Shown here: piece after piece, positions 47,361 through 59,724 of the stretch
Layout: each line of letters starts with the position of its first letter
How positions within the stretch are numbered: position 1 is the first letter of the stretch
NCBI GenBank assembly: GCA_021432605.1
Contig: MU271159.1
Span: 124,001-188,000 of the forward strand
DNA length: 64,000 bases
Reading direction: 5' to 3'
Source of the DNA: Coniochaeta sp. PMI_546
Lineage: Eukaryota; Ascomycota; Sordariomycetes; Coniochaetales; Coniochaetaceae
Notes under the pieces: model-generated
What the model was told of the DNA's origin: nothing
The model's input: the letters and a program-made list of their open reading frames with translations, nothing else
Databases searched by the model: none
Translations under genes and position numbers: made by a program

Positions 47361-48036
47361 GGATAACCGGATATAAGATTCCGAACGATAACGAGGTAAT
47401 TATAAGAAAAGAAGTCCGACTTCTTAAAAGTATCCTAAAGAAGTACTTATAAGCGTGATAAAACCGATCTAAGAGAAAGTTATATATATTATAAAGTCGA
47501 AGATACCGGAAGAATACCAGAAATACCGATAATTATTCGAGGAATAATCGGAAGGAAGAGCCTTACTTTAATATAACGAATAAGATTATAAGATACCTTT
47601 CGAAGAAGGATAACAACTTAAGTTTTATAAGATTTACCTTTTAAATAAGCTATAAAGATAGGCGTTTAAAAAGTATATCCAGGATATATTTAAGAAAGGA
47701 TATATACGATTATCTACGTTACTAATAAGATACCTTATCTTATTTATTCTTAAGTTACGTTTATATATCGACTATCGATATCTTAATAATATTATTATTA
47801 AAAATCGATACCCTTTACTATTAATTTCGGATATTAAAGATCGATTATATAGAACGAAATAGTTTATTATATTCGATTTAAAAGGAACGTATAACTTTAT
47901 TAAAATAAAAGAAGGCGAAGAATAGAAAACGGCGTTTCGAACGTAAGAAGGATACTTCGAATACCTCGTTATATTATTTATGTTTACTAACGCCCTAACT
48001 ATTTTTTGAACTATAATTAATTACGTATTATACGGA

Positions 48037-48228
48037 TTTCTCGACGTATTCGTAATAGTTTACTTCGACGATATTTTTATCTATTTAAAAACGTTTGAAG
48101 AATATAAAGAATACGTTTATTAGGTATNNNNNNNNNNTTTCTCGACGTATTCGTAATAGTTTACTTCGACGATATTTTTATCTATTTAAAAACGTTTGAA
48201 GAATATAAAGAATACGTTTATTAGGTAT
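48037..48228. other. Assembly gap (10 N) with a 91-bp duplicated flank
   Basis: Bases 48037-48127 and 48138-48228 are identical, on either side of ten Ns (48128-48137). The sequence is part of D's reverse transcriptase. Two contig ends that overlap by 91 bp were placed side by side instead of merged. Confidence 0.95.
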
Positions 48229-48385
48229 TATAAAAATTATAAAACGTACGATTATTAATTAATCCAGAAAAATACAAGTTTTATATTAAGGAAACGGACT
48301 TTTAAGATTTACGATTAAATTAAAAAAGATACGTATATAAAAGTCGAAGATCGCGGTAATTAAAGATTAGTTACGACTTACGAAT

Positions 48386-48776
48386 TATTATAGACTTACG
48401 GCTACGGAAAAACACCCCGCTAATAGATAAGGAACATATAAACGAGGCTTATCGTATTATATAGATAAGGGACTTAGGGTTACGTGACCGATAAACGTAA
48501 TAGCTATCTATTATAACTATTACTAATATTCCGAATAGTTATTTATTATAACTATTATCATATTTATTCAAGTATATAAGAAAGAGTCCTTTTAGACTCC
48601 GTTATAAATAGTTCTTAATTACCTAATAATCAATCTAAATATTCAATTAAGGTTATCATTTAAGTAAGATATTTATCTTAACGATACTAAGTAAAGATTA
48701 CTTGTTATACCTTAACTTACTTACCTTAAGTAATAAAACTTACCTTTTGATCTTAAACCTTATTTAAATCGTTATA
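48386..48776 (+). mobile_element. Solo LTR of the A/B family inside D
   Basis: Starts TATTATAGACTTACGG and ends ATCGTTATA, with 5-bp flanks CGAAT (48381-48385) and CGAAC (48777-48781), a TSD pair differing by one C/T. D's pol region continues on both sides. No interior is left, so the element was lost by LTR-LTR recombination. Confidence 0.87.
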
Positions 48777-51036
48777 CGAACGTTAAAGAAGTTAGAGGTT
48801 TTTTTAGATTTACTAACTTTTATCGAAGGTTTTTAAAAAGGTACAACCGGATAGCCGCCCCCTTTACGAACCTAACGAAAGGAAATAAGGATTTTTAATA
48901 GAACCCGGAGGTAAAGGAAACGTTTAAAAGGATCAAAAAGGTAGTTAGTAAACGACTAATTACCGCGTTTTTAAATCTAAAGAAACCTTATAAGGTCGAA
49001 ACCGATATATTTAACTATATATTCGGAAGATAGATAGGATAACGAGATTTCGAAAAACGGTTATATCTTATTATATTTTTCTCGAAGAAACTTAATAGAC
49101 CTAAACTTAATTATTAGATTTATAATAAGGAACTAATAATAATTATTAAGGCTTTTAAAGAATAAAAACCGTATTTTAACGGGACGATATATTAGGTAAA
49201 AATCTATATAGATTATAAGAATCTAATATATTTTATAATTACGAAAGAGCTTAATAAACGATAAACTAGATAGGTAGAGTTCTTATTAAAGTTTAACTTT
49301 CAAATTATCTACTAAAAAGGAAACGAAAACGGCCAAACGGATACGTTAAGCTAAAGACTAGATTATAAACAAAACGAACTATTAATTTACTAAACGATTT
49401 TCAAAATTAATACGAACGGGGACTTTAAATAAGCGAAATAGTAAATTAACGTTTTATTTACCGTTTACCTAAATAGAAAATAGGAAGACGAAATTAGGGA
49501 TATTAGTTAAGCTTACTAGTTAAAGATTAAGAATAGGAAAATACTTATACCAAAGTTTTTTTAGGAAGACTTAATCAAAGAATATTATATATACCTAATA
49601 TATAAATATATAGGGATTTCGAAAACGGTATAGAAGATTTAACGAACTTACGATTTTAATAAGTTCTAAGAACGCGTTATAAAAGTCGTCGGTTAATATT
49701 AATAATATAACTAGAACAAAGTAATACGATATAAACTATACGGAAAGCTAAAACTTCTACCGGTATTAGAAAGAGCTTAATAATATATCGTATTCGATTA
49801 TATCGTTAAATTATCCTTATTAAAAGAACTAATAATAAAAGTACGATACGATAACGTCTTCGTTATTATCGATAAACTAACCAAATATAAGTATTTTATA
49901 CTATACGTAAAACCTAATATAGCCGAAGACCTTACGTATACGTTTTTAAAATATATTATTAATAATTACGGATTACTTACCAAAGTAATCTTTAACCGAA
50001 GAACGATATTTACGAGTAACTTTTAAAAAGCGTTTATAATAAGATTAGGAGTAAAGTATTCCTTATCAACCGCCTATTATTTATAAATAGATAAACAAAC
50101 CGAAAGATTAAACTAAGTCCTAAAATAATACCTATAATATTATATTAATTATAAATAAGATAATTAGGTAAAACTCTTACCTTTAATATAGTTCATATAT
50201 AATAACGTAAAATAAGATAATATCAAATACTCGCCCTTCTTTATAAATTATAATTTTGAACTAAAGATTAACTAGATACCTTACTAATCCCGAGAAATAT
50301 CTAAAGCTTTTATAATAATTAAAGAACTTAAAGAATTATATAATAAGTTACGATAAAACTTAAAACTCGTAAAATAAACCGTAACGAAATATTATAACGA
50401 AAGAAGGTTAAAAAGACTAACCTTTAAAAAAGGAGATAAGGTTTACTTATTTAGGAAAAATATTAAAACCAAATGATTAAACGATAAATTAGACTATAAA
50501 AAACTTAGACCCTTTAAAATTAAAGAAGTAATATTGGATACCAATTATAAACTTCGCTTACTAAAGACGATAAAGATTTACCCGGTATTTTATATATTAT
50601 TATTAAAACTAATAACGGCTAACGCCAAACTTTAAGAATTAGTTAAAATAGAATCCGTAGAATTAAAATACGAAGTTAAAGTAATCTTCGACTTTAAGAA
50701 AAGAGGGTATTAGATAAAATACTTGATCAAATAGAAAGATTATAATAACTCGGAAAACATATAAGAACTAATTAAGAACTTGACGAATTATTAATAATTA
50801 CGTAAATAATATTACCGTTAATACCTTAACCCGTCTTTAACAAATTATTACCGAGGTTAAGTATAAGGCTTTAAAGATCCCCGCCTAAACTAAACGTATT
50901 CTAATCGATCTCGTCGGAGATACTTATAACCTATAAATCCCTTACGATAAAACTATCTTAAACGTCGAAGGACTAAATAATATCGTTATCTTCGTCTAAC
51001 TCTTATATCCCTTATTAAAATAACTTTTTACCTCGT

Positions 51037-51427
51037 TATAACGATCTAAGACGGGGTTTAAGATCAAAAGGTAAGTTTTATTACTTAAGGTAAGTAAGTT
51101 AAGGTATAATAAGTAATCTTTATTTAGTATCGTTAAGACAAATATCTTACTCAAATGATAACCTTTATTGAATATTTAGATTGATTATTAGGTAATTAAG
51201 AACTATTTATACCGGAATTTGAAAAGACTCTTCCTTATATACTAATAGAAACTATAGTAATATAGGTAATATACCCGTATCCCTTATATTATAATACGGT
51301 TATTACGAACGTATTTTAAATATTAATTACGTAACCCGGGGTATTTAACTTATATAATACGATACGCCTTATATATTTGTTCTTTATCGATTGGCGGGAT
51401 TCCTTCCGTAACCGTAAGTCTATAATA
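51037..51427 (-). repeat. 3' LTR of element E
   Basis: TATAACGATC to GTCTATAATA, followed by the TTATCCCCTTTTTC purine-tract complement. Confidence 0.9.
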
Positions 51428-54400
51428 TTATCCCCTTTTTCCTTTTGGTTATTATCCTTAAGGCCTAATACTTCTTATAAATAATACTAATAGCTTATAT
51501 AAATCGCGTCCGAAGGTTTCCTTTTTTCTATCGTTATTATATTTAACCGTAATATATAAAAACGAATAAAACAAACGAAAAGCTTTATAAAGCGAAAGTA
51601 TAAACTACTTTCTACCTTATCGGGTATAGAGTCCGATATTATACCTACTTATTCGAACTACGAAAAGAAAGGCTTTACGACTTACGAAGTCTCCCTCTTT
51701 AATCTTAATTATTATATTCCTTACGTCTAAAAATCGTTATCTTATTACGATATCTACGACTTTTTAATACGTAACCTAAAATAAGCGAGGAAATAGTTTT
51801 ACGTTTATAAAACTATTTTAGAATAGGCGGAAGAAGAGCTTTAAACGTAATTTCGGAAAATTGAACGTTTTCGTAAATAGAAGAAAATATAGTTTGAAAA
51901 GATAATATATATTATCCGTAAAAGTATAACGAATATAAAAGAATTAGAACGGGTCGAGAAAGAAGAAACCGATCGTAAAATAATAAGAGTTACCGAAAAC
52001 CGTCTATCTTCCGTTATATCTTTTTCTTTTAATAATAATTTCATTTCGGACTAAGACGTAATTTACGGTAACGTAATTATATCCCCTTCGACTTTTAAGG
52101 TAATAATACTATTATAGTACGGAATTCTTATAATAATTACTAATAGTTCGTAAGGTAAATTTCCGGTTCTTACGTATTTTCCGAATTATCGTAGTTCTTT
52201 TATTTGATATAATAAAAATCTACGTTTCTTTCCTTTTTATACCTAAGGATTTTTTTATTTTATATTTTTATATCGGTTCGATTTTAACGTTTATTATTAA
52301 CTTCGCGTTTTTAAATATTAGTTCGAAAAGCGAAATATAAAATATTAAGTAAATACGTATGTTCGTTAGTAGTTAAAATTTATAGTTTAAATCAGATAAT
52401 TTTTTCTTAAAAGTCCGATTTTTTTCTAATCTAATTTATCGTTTAGTCATTTTATTTTAATATTTCGTCGTACGAGGTAGATTTTATTTCTTTTTTATAA
52501 GGTTAGTCTTTTTAACCTTTTCTAGTTTACGTATCGCGTTATCCGTAGGTTAAATAATTCTATATATCCGCGAAATCTCTTATAAAATAACTTTATTTGT
52601 TCCGCGGTATATCTTACTTATAATAGTTCCGGATCTAACGGTATTAGTCCGTTTCCCAATATCTCTTTTATAATAAACTCGTACCCGTAATTAATAAAGA
52701 ATGGTAAGTTCCCGTTTAATATTTCGTTAAGTATACTATTATAAGCCTATTATACTATTAATAGCTACCCGACCTAATCGTTTTATTTCTCGTTAATATA
52801 TATCCGTAGATATTATTTAAAAGTTTGGTTTATTCGTTTTATTTGTCCGTTTATTTATAAGTAGACCGATATCAATAACTTATATTTAATTCCGATTTAT
52901 CGTATTAACGTTATCTAAAACTTTAAGGTAAATAGTTTATCCTTATCGGTAATAAGTTATTTAAGTAATTTATATTAGCTTATTATTACTTTTAAAAAGG
53001 TATAGGTTATATCTTCTGCCGTATTCGTTTCCTTATACGGTATAAAATACGCGTATTTAGAAAATTTGTTTATAACTACTTATATATTATCGTAAGTAAT
53101 TCCGGTTATAGGTTCCTTTAATATTAATAGTTTAACGATAAAATCTATTATAACTATTTCCTATAATTTTTCTAATAGTTATATCGGTTATAATAACCCG
53201 TACGGTTTATATTTATTTGATTTGGCTTTGTTATATTCGTCGTATTCGCCGACGACCTATCTAATTATTCTATTTAGTTTTAGAAAGTTATAAATCCGCC
53301 GTATACGTTCCCTAATTTTATAAACTTTTTAATATCCTCGTAACGGATATTTATAGAATTCCTTTACTAGTTCCTTTTATAGTTTGCTAGGTACGTATAC
53401 TTTATTTCTAAACTATAATAGGTTATAATATAATAGAAGTATAAAGGTAATATCTTTCCTTATTTCTTCTTTCCGATATTCTTTAATCTTTTTTACTTAT
53501 TATTCTTCGGGCTTTATAATCTATATTATTCCGATTTATATATCGAGTTTAAAGTTTCCTTATTGGCTAATCTTAAAGAAGTTCGCCAAACGTATTTCCT
53601 TTTCCGGTTTTAGATTTTTTCGTCGATTAAAAACGTCCGTTCTATTATTTTCGTTTCTTTTCTTATATATAATTTCGAAATCGAAATCGGTAAGGAATTT
53701 ATATTATCTAATTTATCGCTTGTTAAGTTCTTTCGTAAAAATAAACGTAATAAGGTTTTTGTAATCTATTAAGATTTTTACCTTATATTTTACCCTTATA
53801 AGATAATATTTCTATTCCTTAAATACCTTAATAATAGCTATTAGTTCCTTATCTAATATATTATAATTAAGTTCTAGTTTACTTAGCTTTTTCGAAAAAA
53901 ATATTATTAGGTATAATTTCCTTTATTTATCCCTTTATCCTAACTAGCTTCCGAATATAAATTCCGACGTATCGGTTTCTATTTCGTAAAGTTTTTCGGG
54001 ATCCGTAATAATTAATACTAGTTGATTTAAGATCCTATTTTTAAGTTCTTAAAACGTTTCTTCTTTTTTCGAAATCTATTCGAACTTTAGATTTTTTTAG
54101 TAAAGTTAATAAAGGGTATTACGATCTTATTATAATCTTTAATAAACTTCCGATAGAAGTTAGTAATCCTTAGAAAAACTCGTATTCCCGTAACCGTTTT
54201 TAATATAAGTTATTCCTTAATAACCTTTAACTTATCTAAATCTATTTCGAACTAACCTAATAATATAACGTAACCGAAAAATCTTATTTTCTTTTAATAA
54301 AATTTATATTTTTCGGGTTCGATTAATAAATTCGTGTTTTATAATACTTATAAAACGAGGTAAACGTATTTTTTATATTATTCGAAGTCTTCCGAATAGA

Positions 54401-57337
54401 TTAAGATATTATCGAAATATATAACGACGAAATCGTCTAATTACTTCCGAAATATATAGTTAATTAGTTTTTAGAAAAAAGCTAACGTATTAACGAACCC
54501 GAAAAATATAATATAATATTCGTATTATCCTAACCTAGATCGTTATACCGTTTTCTATTTATCTCCCTCTTTAATTCGTATTAGGTTATACGCTCTTTTA
54601 AAGTCTAAGGTAATAAATTATTAGGCTTTATATAACCAATCTCTTAATTTAGATATAAGAAATAATAATCCTCGATCTTTAATAATAATATTATTAAGCT
54701 ATCGATAGTTTATAACGAGACGTAACTTCCCGTTTTTCTTAAGTACGAATAAGATAGGATAACTTATAAGTAATTATAATAGTCGAATATAGCTTTTTTT
54801 TAGATTTTTATTAATATATCCTCTTAACGCTTTTAGTTATAAATCGTTAAAAAGGTAAATTTTATAAAATCTAGGCTCTTTATCTAATTAGAAATTGATC
54901 TCGTAATCTTAACGGTTATATAAAAGTAGTCCTATTTTAAGCTCGGGTTTGAATAGTTTATCGTATCGATAGTATTCTTACGGAATCGTTCGTATCGATA
55001 TAAATTAAGTTTTTATAACTATTTGGTAAAATATTAGAGCTTTTTTAAAATCGTATATAAGTTTTCCCCCGTAAGGTTTACTTTCTATAAAGGTTAATTC
55101 TTTTCTTAACGTATCTTATTAAAATTAGCTTATTTTCTAATTAACTCGGAGATTATTCGCTCGTAACCAAGGTATCTTTAATATTATACCGTACGATAAA
55201 ATCTCCGTAATATCGAACGTTATCTCTTAATTATAGCCTTAGATAGTAATTTAGAAAGACGTAGTTTCTATATTTACTAATCTTTATTTATAATCGATAA
55301 GGTTTCTATTGATAGTTTTAAATCGGTAAAGTTCGTCTTTTTTCTTCTAAAGTAATCGTAACGTATTAACGAAATTTGGCGAGATATAGTTTCTTTATAT
55401 TCCGTTATCTATTATTACTTAGGTATAACTTTTTTATATATTAATCGTAATTCGTAAGTATTTAATTCTTACGGTCGTATATAAAGATCTTTCTATATTA
55501 CGTCGATATAATCCTTTTATAATCAACGTTAGTTGTTTTTTAATCGTTTTTCTAATTTTCGGAACGAAATACCGTAATATTCTAATCGATCTTAGGTTTA
55601 TATAGGAAATACCGACGGTTTTCCGCGGTCGTTTTCCTCCGTCTTAGCTTTTAAGGTTTATAACTTATTCTAACGTTCTTTTATCTAGTTTTATTTTTAA
55701 TCTAACTCTTTAACCTTACCTTATACTTAGGTTTTAAAAGTACGGGCTCGGGCTAAGAACTTATTAGTCGACTTTATAGTTTGTATTATAATTTCTAATA
55801 TTAAATATCCTAGTCGTTTTATTTTTTTTACTAAGCTTTCGGGTAAGTAGGTAACTTATAATTAGTCCTTATCTTCGATTCTTTATCTAGGTTCTATCGT
55901 TATTAAAAACTCTTATCCCGTTAGGTTAAATTACGATTATATAATCCTAGGTAAACTTAACAATAAGTATTATCCGTTCTTATATACTTCTTCGTATCTT
56001 TCGATATCTTTTAGTCGATAAAGGTAAGGTATCGGTTTAGTTATTAATAATCGCGCCGGTATTTATTTATAACCTAATTTCTTTTATATATATTAAGTAT
56101 AACGGTAGAAGATATACGTATTCTACGAAATCTAGTTATAATAAACCGAATTAATATAAACCGATTTATAATCTTTATATAAAAGTATTTGTTTTTCTTC
56201 GATTTCGTCTTATTCCCGGTCTAATAAGTTAATTAGATACGTTATATCCGTAATATCGTACCCTAATATTATTACCAAGTCGATTTCTTTTCTCGGTAAT
56301 CTAAGAAGTACTTCGTATTATTATTTTCTATATATTATCGCGATAACGCGGGATTTTCTATCCTTTATTATTACTTAAGTTTTATTTTCGGGGATTGGTT
56401 TTTAAATTTTCTTAAATTAACGATACTTATCCGTATAATATCTTTATTTCTTATAATTGAAATATTTACTTTTTTTCTTAAATTAGTTTCGTTAAATAAC
56501 GTTTAGGTTTATAAATCCCGAATAAAAACCTATAACCGTAAATCGTTTCTTTTTCGAATTCGCGGTTTTTTTTATCGTTTAAAGAACTTTTTCTTTTCCC
56601 TTTTCGAATCTTCGTTCGTATAATCGATTATCGATCTTAATTACGGACGCGATATATTTATATAAGGTATCTGGTCGATCTTCCTTATTAAATTTATCTT
56701 TAATATCGTCCCGTAATCCTTTATAAAAATAAAGGAATAAGGCTTGTTTTTTTAGATTAAGTTTAGCCGTAATTCGTTTAAATTCTACCGTATATATTCC
56801 TACCAAACCTTTTTATCTTAGGGATAAAAGTTATCGTTCCGCCGTTCTTTATTTATTAGGATTACCGAAGGTTTCTTTAAGTTTTTCGAATAATCGGTCG
56901 ATATTTAAGAATATAACGCGGGTTTCCGGTTTCTATTCTTCCGTATTTAACTAATTATCTAAAAAAATCCCGAAAGTTAAATTCGAACTATTCGGTTACT
57001 TTTTTTTTCAATAGATTTCTTATATAGATTACCTTTTCGTATTCTTTAAAAAAGGACTTGGTATATATTTTGAAATACGTATATACCTAAGTAATAAAGG
57101 CTTATAACCTTTCTTTATTCTTATTATAAGGTTTAGGGCGCGGAACCTTAATCTTAACCGTAAAGTTAATCTTAAGTTTTTTTTAAAGGCCGTAATTTTT
57201 ATTTATAACTACGTAATTATCGCCGTTATATCGTTAACCTACGTTTAAGTTACGGTTACTTATTAAGGTACGGGTATTCCGGGTACTATATTAGCTATTT
57301 GGTATAAGATTAACTTACCGAATAAGAATAATTAAAA

Positions 57338-57729
57338 TATAACGATCTAAAACAGGGTTTAAGATTAAAAGGTAAGTTTTATTATTTAGAATAAATAAGT
57401 TAAAGTATAATAAGTAATCTTTACTTTAATATCGTTAAGATAAATATCTTATTCAAATAATAACTTTAATTGAATATTTAGATTGATTACTAGGTAATTA
57501 AAAACTATCTATACCGGAATCTAAAAGGACTCCTCCTTATATACTAGTAGAGACTATAATGATATAGGTAATATACCCGTATCCCTTATATTATAATACG
57601 GCTATTACGAACGTATCCTAAATATCAGTTACGTAACCCGGGGTACCTAGCCTATATAGTACGATACGCCTTATATATTTATTCTTTATCGACTAGTAGG
57701 GTTCTTTCCGTAACCGTAGGTTTATAATA
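57338..57729 (-). repeat. 5' LTR of element E
   Basis: TATAACGATC to GGTTTATAATA, directly followed by the TSD CTCGT. Confidence 0.9.
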
Positions 57730-58287
57730 CTCGTTCTTCGATCTTTTTACGGATTTTACGGATCCGGGAAAGACGATTTATAATAATAGTTAATTATTAT
57801 TAAAATACGAATAATACCTCTTTTACGGCCTCTTTATCGTTACGTAATTTCTTTTAAGAAGAAAATAAACGAAATATTAATTAAAAGCTAATAAAAATAG
57901 TTCGAAATAATAAAAAAAAACTAAAAAGTAACGAATAAAAGGAAGCTATTAATATACCGTCGTAAGAACGACCGCGGCGAATATATTTATTATAACAGGA
58001 GTTTTCCCCCGTTATACGGTAAGGTTTATTATTACGGAAATAGAATAAGTAAGGTATATCGGCCGGAATATCTAATTCCTCGACGTATATTATTAAGGTA
58101 AGACGTTTAAGAGTTTTCTTAAAAAAGGATTTCTCGGATTTTTCGTTTTGTTTCTTTTTTACGCGGTTTAATATATTATTAATATTTTAAGAAAAGAAAA
58201 AGGGTACGCGCGATTTACCTTAACGTAAACGTTAATAACGTTTTATAACCTTAGTTTCCGGGACGAAAGCTTAGAAGAAGGATATCG

Positions 58288-58700
58288 TATTACGAACTAG
58301 TTTTATTAAATCAAATTATAATAACGGGAACGGAATAATTAAAGTACCGTTACTTAATTAAGAGCGGGATTACGGGATCTAATAATAACGAATAATCTAA
58401 CGTTCCGGAAACGTAGGATTATTATACTAATAACGTTTTAAGGAAAAGGTTTTAAGATTACGGTTAGGAATGATTTACGAGGAAGTATTTGTATTTAAAC
58501 AATCGTTATAATTAGATAATTACGAATTACTTTTATAATGATTAATATATAATTCTTTATATTTAATTACTTACCCCTTTTTAAAATAATAATCTACTTT
58601 TTAGCTAAATACGATCTTATTATAACTTACCGTACGTACTTAACTAATTGTTAATAGACTCTAAATATCGGTTAGTATTTAAGAATACTAATTCGTTATA
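58288..58700 (+). repeat. 3' LTR of element D
   Basis: TATTACGAAC to AATTCGTTATA, 413 bp, followed by TSD AAGAG. It is more heavily mutated in its first 100 bases than the 5' copy. Confidence 0.9.
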
Positions 58701-59724
58701 AAGAGTCCTTAATGTATTTATTATTTGAAAAATAGTTATTTATAATAACCTTTTCTATTTAGAGAATTATAAGTTAGTTTACCGATCTTATAGTTTTTCT
58801 ATCTACTTAATAGTTTTTTATTCTTTAGAACTAAAGTACTTATATATTATATCGTTATTAATATTAAAACTCGTTTAAGTTAAACTCTTTTCATTTACTT
58901 TATTATCAATTTAATTAGCCGTCTTTTTTTCCTTATTACGAAATAAAAAGAAAATCGTTAATAAATAAATATAATATTTAATATATAATAAAAAAGACTA
59001 ATACGAGGGATATAAAGGAGATATACGAGGATACGGTAAACTACGTAATTAAAAATAATAGACGTATAAAGGGAAAAGACGTTTATTTATAACTAGATAT
59101 AAAGGCTTTGATACTATTCTTTTTTTAAAGAAAGTCGAATATAAACGTAGCTTTATATATAGCTCCGCTAGTATTATATCGAGAGTTCTTTATAAGTAAA
59201 AGTAAAGATATTATAGCTAGGAGGAAGAGTAGATTTAGGTTTGAGAGCTATCGCTAGATATGGATTTCTCTCTAGTATAGATCGTTTAAAGGATGGTCTT
59301 ACGTAACCGGAGCTGAGTTAGGAACTCAGGAGAGCGAGCGGGTGAGCCGGTAAGCCGGACCTAAGCTGGACCTGAGCCAAGCGGCGACTTTGACTAACTA
59401 CGTTAGGTCTTTTATATAGTCGTGTTTCGTCTGAGAATACCAGAATAGTCTAAGGTGCTGAGATATCACGGTCCAGACCTTCTGCTTATCAGCCGTATGC
59501 GAGATATGCGGTCGGTGGCTCGCCATGCCTTACTTCAGAGTTCTTGCCCTAGTCGGCGACCTGTATAAGACTTCGTCTTCCGGTTCTGTTACTGAATGAT
59601 ATAAAACCGCGATACTCGTCGCTATGAGTAACGGTGCAACTGAGGAACAGTCGGCTGTCGCTGTATACCTACATATCACGACTCTACATCTTTTCTCTTC
59701 AAGTCTCCGCCTCTCAGACGGATC
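58701..59724. other. Right flank of D: AT-rich remnant, then normal DNA; no further gene
   Basis: 58701-58709 reads, after the TSD, as the probable last codons (Ser-Pro-stop) of the 2EXR gene. The next 550 bases are AT-rich without open frames, likely host DNA hit by RIP spreading. Composition normalises near 59280. A degenerate GAGCCGG/GACCTRAGC short repeat lies at about 59335-59385. Confidence 0.5.

Larger units (their letters stand above)
51037..57729 (-). mobile_element. Element E: full-length, heavily RIP-mutated A/B-family retrotransposon
   Basis: LTRs at 51037-51427 (3') and 57338-57729 (5'), TSD CTCGT (51032-51036 and 57730-57734), minus orientation, inserted in the 3' part of D. 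The interior is collinear with B: antisense-ORF relic about 51830-52055, chromodomain and integrase about 52150-53400, RNase H and reverse transcriptase about 53600-54950, protease about 55100-55330, gag about 56400-57150. Broken by very many changes; mutation load like C, heavier than A and B. Confidence 0.92.
31857..58700 (+). mobile_element. Element D: old Ty3-type LTR retrotransposon, host of four later insertions
   Basis: LTRs of exactly 413 bp at 31857-32269 and 58288-58700 are flanked by TSD AAGAG (31852-31856 and 58701-58705). Its own sequence is split into 31857-32378, 39136-41449, about 47361-48385, 48777-51036 and 57730-58287, near 7 kb in all. Visible parts: gag (about 39400-39800), reverse transcriptase (about 47640-48240), RNase H (about 48780-49350), integrase (about 49600-50300) and a chromodomain (about 50660-50790), all in plus orientation. 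It is broken by very many RIP-type changes and is the oldest element here because all the others sit inside it. The outer 100 bases of its left LTR are nearly RIP-free. An assembly gap lies inside it at 48128-48137. Confidence 0.9.

Noticed and set aside
48138-48228. Tandem duplication inside reverse transcriptase
   Set aside because: The identical copies abut an N run; a mis-joined overlap explains it.
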